Source: Pseudarthrobacter siccitolerans
Lineage (GTDB): Bacteria > Actinomycetota > Actinomycetes > Actinomycetales > Micrococcaceae
Assembly: GCF_030823375.1 (NCBI RefSeq)
Contig: NZ_JAUSXB010000001.1
Coordinates: 2,790,001 to 2,854,000, forward strand
Direction of reading: 5' to 3'
Length of the DNA: 64,000 nucleotides
The position numbers were made by a program, and so were the translations under genes. Under the pieces are notes generated by a model that was not told the DNA's origin, did not search any database, and saw only the letters and a list, made by a program, of their open reading frames with translations. This document shows, piece after piece, positions 18,020 through 25,658 of the stretch. The first letter of the stretch is position 1. Each line of letters begins with the position of its first letter.

Positions 18020-18484
18020 ATGCCGTACACCGTAGATTTCAAGACTGTGTCCACAGTGGGCCTGGAATCGTCACCAGTCGCCGAGGCGCTGGCGGGGCTG
18101 CGCGCCAACGAGGCACGCTATTACAAGAACAAGTACGACCACGATTTCACTGTCACGCCTGCACATGAAGCGCCCTCGACGGTCGAGTATGTGCACCACA
18201 TCCTCTCCGCCGAGCGCGATCTCGTCATCTCGTCCAGGCCGCTTGAGGTGTCTTCCTTCGAAGTGGACGGGTTGCGGATGGCGTACGTGTTCTACGAGTC
18301 AGGCCTGGCCATCAACGTGATGTACGGCCTCGACGAAGGTGGCAAACGGGCGGTTGGTTTCAAGCTTTCCGACGGCATGGAGATTCCCGAGGAACTGGCG
18401 TCCAGCTTCAAGTTCGCGCGCCAGAAGTCGAAGCTCGCCGGCGTGATCCGCGGCTCCTACTTTGTGATTAAGGGTCAGTACTGA
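18020..18484 (+). CDS. Hypothetical protein, 154 residues
   Basis: I do not recognise this family. AGGAGG (18010-18015) sits 4 nt before ATG 18020, so the gene is probably expressed. The protein is soluble, without signal peptide or membrane segment. It contains a mixed alpha/beta pattern with alternating hydrophobics (SSFEVDGLRMAYVFYESGLA, INVMYGLDEGGKRAVGFKLS) and ends ..RGSYFVIKGQY. It lies alone between ilvD's terminator and a hairpin-rich gap. No operon partner suggests a role. Confidence 0.7.
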   Translation: MPYTVDFKTVSTVGLESSPVAEALAGLRANEARYYKNKYDHDFTVTPAHEAPSTVEYVHHILSAERDLVISSRPLEVSSFEVDGLRMAYVFYESGLAINVMYGLDEGGKRAVGFKLSDGMEIPEELASSFKFARQKSKLAGVIRGSYFVIKGQY

Positions 18485-18827
18485 GGCGGGGACGCCTTTA
18501 CGGCACGTTGTCAGGTTAGGGTCTTGACGGTTCACACGGGAGCGTACGATAGGGCCTGAGGGGCCCTATCCTGACGTTGGATGGGCGGGCTGGCTGACGT
18601 CATGTTGGGGTGTACCTCTGGCTTACGCGCTTCCACCCCCCGGACGTGGAGGCCCCTATGCCAGGCGGGCATTATGGGCGGGACGGGAAGACCTCTTAGT
18701 CGTTGGCTGTGTGGTAGCCACCAAACTAAGAGGTCTTCACTTATTCACTATGAAACGAACGTCCTGACCCGTACAGCTAGTGCGCGATCAGCTCAGGGGT
18801 GATTACCCCTCACTTCTGCATTCCAGG
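18485..18827. other. Gene-free gap with two strong hairpins
   Basis: No convincing gene is seen. It contains one hairpin with 9-bp arms (18548-18556 with 18562-18570) and one with 14-bp perfect arms (18687-18700 with 18725-18738). The second holds a nested TGGCT/AGCCA pair in its 24-nt loop. Neither is followed by a clear T run. These may be terminators, a small structured RNA or ends of a vanished mobile element. The stretch marks the border between intact genes and a region rich in gene fragments. Confidence 0.5.
18687..18738. repeat. 14-bp perfect inverted repeat
   Basis: GAAGACCTCTTAGT and its exact complement flank 24 nt that themselves can pair. Beyond the arms, little symmetry continues. 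Bidirectional terminator, structured RNA or IS-derived end are all possible. Confidence 0.6.
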
Positions 18828-19359
18828 CTAACCAGCGAGACCGTGCGCAGCCGTGCTTGGGGACACGGTCGCGGCCGTGAGGACGGCCGTCTCCCGCTCA
18901 CTCTGCTGCACCTCGTCGAGTTCCTTGAGCGTGTACTTTTTGGTTTCCTTGGCGGTGAGGGCTGAGATTCCTGCCAGGACCATGAACCCGAGCGCAACCA
19001 TGGACGGCCCAACGCAATCCTTCAGATCGGGCCCAGCGAGTGCTGTTGAGAGAACGGGGCCGATGACGCCCGAGATGGCGAAGCCGATCTGGGTCCCAAG
19101 GGCGAGTCCGGAGACGCGCAGGCGGCCGCGGAACATCTCTGCGAAGAACGAGGGCCAGGACGCGTTCACCATTGAGTAGAAGAGGGAGTAGTTGATGATG
19201 CCGAACAGGAAGATCAGCGACCAGTTGCCGGTCGTGATTGACCACAGGTAGGGAGGGCACCATGGTGAGACCTGCGCCGCCCGTCGCGATGAGGAACATC
19301 GTTTTGCGGCCGATCTTGTCCACAAGGAATCCTGCCAGGGGCGTGATTCCGAGGTCAGA
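18828..19359 (-). pseudogene. MFS transporter remnant, C-terminal half
   Basis: Only the last ~175 residues of a metabolite:proton symporter-type MFS protein remain. One frame reads GITPLAGFLVDKIGRKTMFL; a second carries on from about 19250 with GIINYSLFYSMVNASWPSFFAEMF, then TQIGFAISGVIGPVLS, ending in a polar tail. The change of frame and absence of any N-terminal half or start mean the gene is dead. It resembles MHS-type transporters (proline/shikimate/alpha-ketoglutarate class). It lies just downstream of the TetR gene on the same strand. Confidence 0.75.
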
Positions 19360-19441
19360 GGAGTGCGGTAAACCTCGCGGAACTGTCGCGCCACCAGGCC
19401 GTGGGCGCGGGAATACCGTGCCGGGGATTCCGCGCAGGCGG

Positions 19442-20098
19442 TCAAAATTGGGAGATCAACTCGTCGAGCCTCTGCTTGGCCTCCATGCTGCGTTGACCAC
19501 TCAAGCGGCGGAAGGCTTCCGAAACCTCATCAACGAGGTTGAAGGACGGGTCCACGAGCCACTGCCCCTGCAAACCGCTCCATACCGCGAGCAATTGGCG
19601 CCCCACGGACCGTGGATCGACGTCGGGGCGGGCCAGCCCCGCTTCCTGCCAGCGCTGAACCAGGCGGGAGAATCCAGAGATCGCCCTCTCGTTGTGCTTC
19701 AACATGAAAGCGTGCGCCGGATGGGCAGGGTCCTGCGCAGCAGATGACAGGTAGCTGAAAAGCCTAATGATCTCCGGATGAGCACCGCCCCTTGCAGCAA
19801 CAAAGCCCGGAATTGAGGACAAGGCGTCTTCGAGAGTGTCGGTACGGCCCTCGGGCCAAAACTCCATCGCCTCGCTCTCCTCCAGCTCAAGCGCCGCGAC
19901 GAGCAGGTGATCCCGGGACGGAAAGTTGTAAAGCATCGTTCGCTCACTCACGCCTGCGCGCTCTGCCACCTCGGCAGTTGTTAGTCCACGATGCCCTCTT
20001 TCCAGTACGACGTCGAGGGCGGCGCGTGCAATGGAGGCTCTTTTGGCCGCAGTTTTGGCATACGGGCCCCGGTTGGTTACCTGGCTCACAACCACCAA
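19442..20098 (-). CDS. TetR family regulator, uid-like locus
   Basis: A 218-residue TetR-type repressor with HTH at about residues 28-62 (ALDVVLERGHRGLTTAEVAE, RAGVSERTMLYNFPSRDHLL) and a helical ligand domain. The start may be TTG 20098, GTG 20095 or GTG 20089. It is divergent from a GPH-type transporter remnant and the beta-glucuronidase gene. In E. coli the glucuronidase operon is controlled by the TetR protein UidR, so a glucuronide-responsive role is a fair guess. I see no unambiguous operator in the 287-bp divergent gap. Confidence 0.85.
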   Translation of the reverse strand: MVVVSQVTNRGPYAKTAAKRASIARAALDVVLERGHRGLTTAEVAERAGVSERTMLYNFPSRDHLLVAALELEESEAMEFWPEGRTDTLEDALSSIPGFVAARGGAHPEIIRLFSYLSSAAQDPAHPAHAFMLKHNERAISGFSRLVQRWQEAGLARPDVDPRSVGRQLLAVWSGLQGQWLVDPSFNLVDEVSEAFRRLSGQRSMEAKQRLDELISQF

Positions 20099-20385
20099 TT
20101 TACATCAAAATGCAGTGAGGCGACATATTGGCCGCGGGAGATGGTGGCGGAAGCCGTCCTGTGCAAGGGTTGACTAAACGAAAATGTTAAGTCACTGTAG
20201 TTTCGCTGCTTGTGATGGGCAGCACAGAAAAAATGTATGCCGCCAGCGATATTCCTGGTTGAGCTACCAGGCCCTGGCCCGACAAGTGCTCTGTCTCTCA
20301 TACATTCGACCCTTCAACCGAACCAAGACTGGGCTACGTCTCTCTTCGGCCCGGCGCGCATGACCTGCTACTAGGAGCAAACGCA

Positions 20386-20955
20386 ATGACGCAACCGGCC
20401 CTCAAGCCTCTCCGTTCGGAGAAAGAGGCTGCAAAGCTGGCCAACCCTGAAAGGCTTCCGTTCGGCAAACTCCTGGCCTGGGCCGGCGCCGAACTATCGG
20501 CGGCGGGAAACTTCACTATTGGTATCTTCAATAACGTCGGCATGGCCGCGGTCGCCTGGTTCGTTGGAATCGTGATGACCGCTGCCGGGTACGCGGGTGA
20601 CGCCGCAACGCAACCGGCTTTTGCCCTGACTGCGATCCGCGGCCTGTTCGGGCAGCTGCCGGCAGCCCTTTTCGCCACCATTGTCGTTCTGATGTTTGCC
20701 TACACCCGCTTCGAACACAAGGTGCTCCCCGAAGCGCAGGAGCGCGTCCGCGTCCTGCGGGAAAAGCAGGGCGCCCCCTCATTCGCGGCTGCGGTCGATG
20801 AAAACGCAGACGGCTTGGTAGGTCCTGACGAACTGCCGGTGCCGCCGTTGGTGACCAAAACCCAGGGTGTTTCTTCCCACGCAGATCCCTATCATGCCGT
20901 GGGTCCGCTCCTGCCTACGGAGCGGTCCATGGACAAGGGCCTGGGTACGGACTGA
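20386..20955 (+). pseudogene. GPH-type glycoside symporter with internal deletion
   Basis: The 189-residue frame joins the start of a glycoside-pentoside-hexuronide symporter (PFGKLLAWAGAELSAAGNF) directly to its end (FVGIVMTAAGYAGDAATQPAF, RGLFGQLPAALFATIVVLMF, then the soluble tail TRFEHKVLPEAQERVRVLRE). Full GPH proteins are about 450-480 residues with 12 spans; here only two to three remain, with the join near residue 45-55. Start and SD (AGGAG, 8 nt before ATG) are intact and the deletion is in frame. By position it is the uidB-like transporter of the glucuronidase gene. Transport function is very unlikely to survive. Confidence 0.75.
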
Positions 20956-20972
20956 CCCTGCCATTCCCTTCT

Positions 20973-21005
20973 CACCTTCACCTTCACCTTCACCTTCACC
21001 TTCAC
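20973..21005 (+). repeat. CACCTT hexanucleotide tandem repeat before uidA
   Basis: Five perfect CACCTT units plus CAC run from 20973 to 21005, ending exactly where the SD-like AGAAAG before the beta-glucuronidase ATG begins. The repeat lies outside both reading frames. Slipped-strand changes would alter leader length in 6-nt steps without altering protein. Confidence 0.85.
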
Positions 21006-21018
21006 AGAAAGTACACGT

Positions 21019-22854
21019 ATGCTACGCCCCCAAGACACCACAACCCGAGAGCGCAAGAACCTCGATGGAGTGTGGGACTTCAAGATCGATCACGACGGAG
21101 TCGGCTACACCGATGCTTGGTTCGCCGGAGTGCTGCCGGGAGCACGCCAGATGGCGGTTCCTGGGTCCTTCAACGAGCTGGTCACCACGGCGAAAGAGCG
21201 CGAGTTCTTCGGGGATCTTTGGTACAGCACCATGGTCCGCATTCCCCGTGGCTGGGACGGCCAGCACATCAGCCTCTACGTGGAATCAGCAACCCACCGG
21301 GCAACCGTGTGGGTGGACGAGACAAAGGTCGGTTCCCATGAGGGAGGCTACCTGCCCTTTGAGCTGGACCTGACTGATCACGTCTCGGCAGGGCAGGAAG
21401 TCAGGCTGACCGTGGCCGTCAACAACACCCTGTCGTTCCAGTCAATTCCGCCGGGCGTGATTGAGGACAACTGGAAGGGCCGCCAACAGCGATATTTCCA
21501 CGATTTTTACAACTACTCCGGCATCCACCGCTCCGTCTGGCTGGTCGCCACCCCCCGGGAGCGGATCGAGGACGTCACCGTCATCACCGACCTCGACGGA
21601 AACAACGGCATCGTAACTGTCCTGACTGAAGCGCCTGCCGGTGTGGCCGTTCGTCACGTGCTTGCCGACGCGGAGGGCCAGGAAGTGGCGTGCGCGCAGG
21701 GGGCTGAAGCCACCCTCTTCGTTCCGGAAGTCCACCCGTGGGGCCCTGGCGACGGATATTTGTACCGGCTAACGGTGCAACTTGTTCTCGAGGACAGTGT
21801 GGTCGACGAGTACGTGGTCAAGGTTGGGATCCGGACTGTCGAAGTGCGGGGAACGGAATTCCTCATTAATGGCAAGCCGTTTTACTTCACCGGCTACGGC
21901 ATGCACGAGGACCACGCCATTGTGGGCAAGCAGCACAACAACGCCCTCATGATGCGCGACGTGGCATGCCTGGAGTGGTCGGGGGCGAACTCGATGCGCA
22001 CGTCCCATTACCCCTACAGCGAAGACTTCATGGACTACGCAGACAGCGTCGGCCTTGTGGTCATCGACGAGACGCCAGCCGTTGGACTGAACATGAACAT
22101 CGGCGGCGGCATCTTCGGAACACAGGGCTACACGACGTACTCGCCCGAGACGGTCAACGCTGTAACGCAGGCGAACCACACCGCCGTTATCCGGGACATG
22201 ATCGCCCGCGACAAGAACCATCCGAGCGTGGTCCTTTGGTCCATTGCAAACGAGCCGGAATCCGAGACCGAAGCCGGGGAGCGCTATTTCGAGCCACTGT
22301 TTGCCGAGGCCCGCGCCGCGGACCCGACGCGCCCGGTCGGCTTCGTGAACATGATGGTCGCAACCCACGGCAAGTGCAGAGTCTCGCAGTTTGCCGACGT
22401 GATCATGCTTAACCGCTACTACGGCTGGTATGTCTTCGCCGGTGATCTTGATATGGCAGAAAAGGCATGGCGCAAGGAACTGAACGACTGGGCCACGGAC
22501 GGCAAGCCGATCATCATCACCGAGTACGGCACTGACTCCGTCCCCGGCATGCACCAGATGGTGTCGCAGCCGTGGAGCGAAGAATACCAGGTCGAGTTCC
22601 TTGAAATGACCAGCAGGGTGTTTGACGGCATTGACGCAGTAGTAGGGGAGCAGGTCTGGAACCTGGCCGATTTCGCCACTACCAGCGGCATCACCCGCGT
22701 CGGAGGAAACAGGAAGGGGGCCTTCACGCGCGACCGCGAACCGAAGGCTGCAGCTCATTGGCTGCGTACCCGGTGGAAGCGGCTCAGCGAACAGCAGGAG
22801 TCCAAAAGCATCCTTCAGCCGGCTCTTTCGTTGACCGGCGCTGTCCCTGAATAG
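21019..22854 (+). CDS. uidA: GH2 beta-glucuronidase
   Basis: Cytoplasmic retaining glycosidase releasing D-glucuronate (or galacturonate) from beta-glucuronides. The 611-residue product has jelly-roll, immunoglobulin-like and TIM-barrel domains. Acid/base Glu412 (NEPES), nucleophile Glu502 (TEYG) and the carboxylate-recognising N564-R-K566 motif all sit within two residues of the E. coli UidA numbering (413, 504, 566/568). The NxK motif separates true glucuronidases from beta-galactosidases. It is intact, although its upstream transporter gene is deleted and its downstream neighbours are debris. Probably regulated by the divergent TetR. Confidence 0.95.
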   Translation: MLRPQDTTTRERKNLDGVWDFKIDHDGVGYTDAWFAGVLPGARQMAVPGSFNELVTTAKEREFFGDLWYSTMVRIPRGWDGQHISLYVESATHRATVWVDETKVGSHEGGYLPFELDLTDHVSAGQEVRLTVAVNNTLSFQSIPPGVIEDNWKGRQQRYFHDFYNYSGIHRSVWLVATPRERIEDVTVITDLDGNNGIVTVLTEAPAGVAVRHVLADAEGQEVACAQGAEATLFVPEVHPWGPGDGYLYRLTVQLVLEDSVVDEYVVKVGIRTVEVRGTEFLINGKPFYFTGYGMHEDHAIVGKQHNNALMMRDVACLEWSGANSMRTSHYPYSEDFMDYADSVGLVVIDETPAVGLNMNIGGGIFGTQGYTTYSPETVNAVTQANHTAVIRDMIARDKNHPSVVLWSIANEPESETEAGERYFEPLFAEARAADPTRPVGFVNMMVATHGKCRVSQFADVIMLNRYYGWYVFAGDLDMAEKAWRKELNDWATDGKPIIITEYGTDSVPGMHQMVSQPWSEEYQVEFLEMTSRVFDGIDAVVGEQVWNLADFATTSGITRVGGNRKGAFTRDREPKAAAHWLRTRWKRLSEQQESKSILQPALSLTGAVPE

Positions 22855-23002
22855 AGGCGGCTGGCGAGGACACCACAGCGCCGCGGGAACCACTTCGCCG
22901 AATGTCATGAACCTGGACGGTGAGGTGGTTCCTGCCGAGTCAGGGACAAGGTGGTCTTGCGAAGAGGTCCAACTCCAACCCGAGAATAAGGAGTGACCCG
23001 CA

Positions 23003-23105
23003 TGGGTGGGGCCGCAACGACCAAGACCACCAACTACGATATTGCCAGCCGCGTACGCGTCAGCCCATCCACGGTGTAATGCTTGCCAAGCCGGGGAGGG
23101 TGAGC
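23003..23105 (+). pseudogene. LacI regulator N-terminal remnant
   Basis: ATG 23003 opens a frame reading TKTTNYDIASRVRVSPSTV and then stop; the next LacI block, LAKPGRVSM, continues in another frame. This is the DNA-binding start of a LacI protein with a small deletion. Homology to LacI ends at about 23105, where pyruvate kinase sequence begins. The HTH resembles that of the LacI proteins at 31.5-33.8 kb and 62 kb. Confidence 0.7.
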
Positions 23106-24322
23106 ATGCCAGCTACAGGAACACCTTCTCGGTGCTGGAAGCCGGCGTGGACGTTGCCCGCATGAACATGAGCCACGGCGACTACACCGTGCATGACAAC
23201 ACCTACGAGAACGTCCGCAAGGCGGCATCCGATCTCGGCAAGGCCGTGGCCATCATGGCCGACCTGCAGGGCCCCAAGATCCGTCTGGGCCGCTTCGTCG
23301 ATGGCCCGCACGCCCTCGCCGTGGGTGACACGTTCACCATCACCACAGACGATGTTCCCGGCACCCAGGAGATCTGCTCCACCACCCTGAAGACCCTCAC
23401 CGAGGACGTCAAGGTAGGGGACGCGCTGCTGATCGATGACGGCAAGGTGGCCCTGCGCGCGATTGAGGTCGACGACGTCAAGGTGGTGGCCACGGTGACA
23501 GTGGGCGGCATGGTGTCCAACAACAAGGGCATCAACCTTCCCGGCGTAGCCGTGAACGTCCCGGCGCTGAGCGAAAAGGATGAGGACGACCTCCGCTGGG
23601 CCATGCGCCGCGGCGTTGACCTGGTGGCCCTGTCCTTCGTTCGTGACGCCTCCGACATCACCCGCGTGCACGAGATTATGGACGAGGAAGACCGCCGCGT
23701 GCCGGTCATCGCCAAGATCGAAAAGCCGCAGGCCGTTGAGCAGCTGCCAGAGATCATCGACGCGTTCGACGCCATCATGGTGGCCCGTGGCGACCTCGGC
23801 GTTGAGCTTCCGCTGGAGGAAGTGCCGATCGTGCAGAAGCGCGCCATCGAATTGGCCCGCCGCTGGGCCAAGCCGGTCATCGTGGCCACCCAGGTTCTGG
23901 AGTCCATGATCGATAACCCGCGCCCCACCCGTGCAGAGGCTTCCGACTGCGCCAACGCCGTCCTGGACGGTGCTGATGCAGTGATGCTCTCCGGCGAAAC
24001 CAGCGTGGGCAAGTACCCGATCGAGACAGTCAAGACCATGGCCCGGATCATTGAGTCCACCGAGGTCCACGGCCTGGACCGCGTCCCCCCGCTGGGCACC
24101 AAGCCCCGGACCCGTGGCGGCGCCATCACCCGTGCCGCCGTCGAAATCGCCGACCAGCTGGACGCCAAGTACATCTGTGCGTTCACCCAGTCCGGTGACT
24201 CGGCCCGCCGGCTCTCGCGCCTGCGGCCGATCAAGGCGGTCTTCGCCTTCACTCCCGTGGAGCAGGTCTGGAACCAGATGGCACTGACCTGGGGCATCCA
24301 GCCTATTCTCGTCCCTCCGGTG
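23106..24322 (+). pseudogene. pyk: Pyruvate kinase fragment lacking both ends
   Basis: About 405 residues match pyruvate kinase, from SYRNTFSVLEAGVDVARMNM through the substrate motif MVARGDLGVELP, ATQVLESMI and MLSGETSVGKYP to WGIQPILVPPV. The first ~18 residues (phosphate-binding start) and roughly the last 50-70 residues are missing, replaced by LacI debris upstream and antisense reductase sequence downstream. The reading frame inside is clean, so the event is recent or selection still operates. An intact pyk is expected elsewhere in the genome. Whether this piece is translated is unclear, since no good start exists. Confidence 0.85.
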
Positions 24323-24326
24323 AGGC

Positions 24327-24575
24327 AGGCATACCGACGAAATGAGCGCCCACTGGAGGGCCTCGCGAGAGCGGAGGGCTATTTTGGAGGGTTCCCATTG
24401 ACGGGAAAGCACCTGCTTGGACAGCGGTGGACGGTCATAGGGGTCGCGCGACTCGGCGGTCGAGCAGGGTCGGGCGTCCGCGGTGTCCCCCGCGGCGCAA
24501 GGCCTCGGCTGTTGCGAGCCCAGCCGCGGAGGCACCGACAATGAGTACGTCCTGGTCGATTTCAAACACGGTCAC
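24327..24575 (-). pseudogene. FAD-dependent reductase N-terminal remnant
   Basis: The minus strand reads FEIDQDVLIVGASAAGLATA, a dinucleotide-binding GxGxxG-like start, and after a frame change near 24450 continues SRDPYDRPPLSKQVLS and EPSKIALRSREALQWAL. This is the opening ~80 residues of a ferredoxin-reductase/rubredoxin-reductase-type flavoprotein, as found beside cytochrome P450 or Rieske oxygenases. The remainder is absent, cut at the pyruvate kinase fragment. Confidence 0.7.
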
Positions 24576-24622
24576 TTTTCGGTTTCGCCTGCCAGTCAGA
24601 GCCGGCCAGTGCGGAGTTATCG

Positions 24623-25658
24623 TCAGCCGCCGTTGGACTGTCGTATCCCTTTTGCCAGAGCATTGAATGAGTAGAGAAAACCCCCATCGGTTCCACTGAC
24701 GGTGGCGTAGGCCTCGGTGGTGCCGGGTTGATGGCGACGTTGGTGGCGGAGCTGAGCCCTGCCGTGTCTTTCGCCGGAAGGGTGATGGTTTGGAGGAGTT
24801 GACCGTTGGGGTCGTAGATTAGGATTTCGGGGCGGTTGTGGAGCCCGACGTATAGGTTGCCTTCTGCGTCGACGGCGATGGAATCGACTTGGGCTTGTCC
24901 TACGGAGGCGTAGATGGCCGGGTGGGCGGCGGCGATGGACTTGCCGTCTTTGGACAGCGTGAGGTGGTCGACACGGTTGCCAGTGTTCAGGCTTACCCAC
25001 ACTGCGTTGTTGGATGGAGAAAAGGCGACGCCGTTGGGCGATTCAAGGCCGCTAGCCAGGGCTTTGGCTTCGGCGGTTGCACCATCGACCCGGATGATCC
25101 GTCCCGACGCGTCCCAATATGGTGCACGCGCTCCCGCAGCGTCAGCGATGAAGAGGTTGCCTGCTGCGTCGAAGGAGATGTCATCGGGCTGCATGGGGGT
25201 TCCGTCAACGGGACCGGCGAAGACTTCCTGCGCGTCCTGGCCGTTCGCGGTCATGCTCCGAACAGCCCCGCCGAGGAAGTCTGTGACATACAGGCGTCCG
25301 TTCTGCGGGTTAAACTGGGCTGACGTCAGTGCACTGCGGTCGTCCGTATATATGGGGCTGGCAGTCTTCCCTTCTGTGTCTACGCGCAGCACTTTGGCCG
25401 CACTGGCGGTGCTGTGACGTCTACGAGATAGAGGTTGCCGTCCGGCCCGAAGGTGGGTCCTTCGAGCAGGGTCATTCCGGTCGTTTGGTGCACGGATGTC
25501 ACCTGCATAACGCGTTCGGCTTCCTGAACTAAGGTCTTGTCCTTGCTTGACGCCGCTTCCGTTGGTGGGTGAGTTGTGCCGCAGCCGGCGAGCGTAACGC
25601 TCAGGAGAAAGGCAGCCGCCAGGGCCAAAACGCGTGGTTTAGGCGAGAAACGGCTCAT
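24623..25658 (-). pseudogene. SMP-30/NHL-type lipoprotein, two frameshifts
   Basis: The start is healthy: ATG 25658 overlaps the monooxygenase stop by 4 nt, and the lipoprotein signal ends VTLAGCG. The beta-propeller then runs through GPTFGPDGNLYLVDVTAPP before a frameshift near 25415-25425. It continues in a second frame with repeated propeller blades (PDDISFDAAGNLFIADAAG, SPNGVAFSPSNNAVWVSLN, DSIAVDAEGNLYVGLHNRPE), and shifts again near 24735 to end TEAYATVSGTDGGFLYSFNA. SMP-30/gluconolactonase-like proteins hydrolyse lactones, a fitting partner for a Baeyer-Villiger enzyme. Two indels make it inactive unless they are sequencing errors. Confidence 0.78.

Noticed and set aside
20973..21005. 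Hexamer repeat considered as a CRISPR fragment
   Set aside because: Units are contiguous with no spacers and far too short; simple tandem repeat.
21769..22908. Long minus-strand frame across uidA
   Set aside because: Antisense shadow of a clear GH2 gene; no recognisable protein features.
22886..22932. GGAACCAC/GTGGTTCC inverted repeat after uidA
   Set aside because: Loop of about 30 nt and no T run; could be a terminator but evidence is too weak to list as one.
23060..24565. Long minus-strand frame across the pyruvate kinase fragment
   Set aside because: Mostly antisense to pyk. Only its first ~80 codons overlap the true flavoprotein remnant, which I annotate separately.
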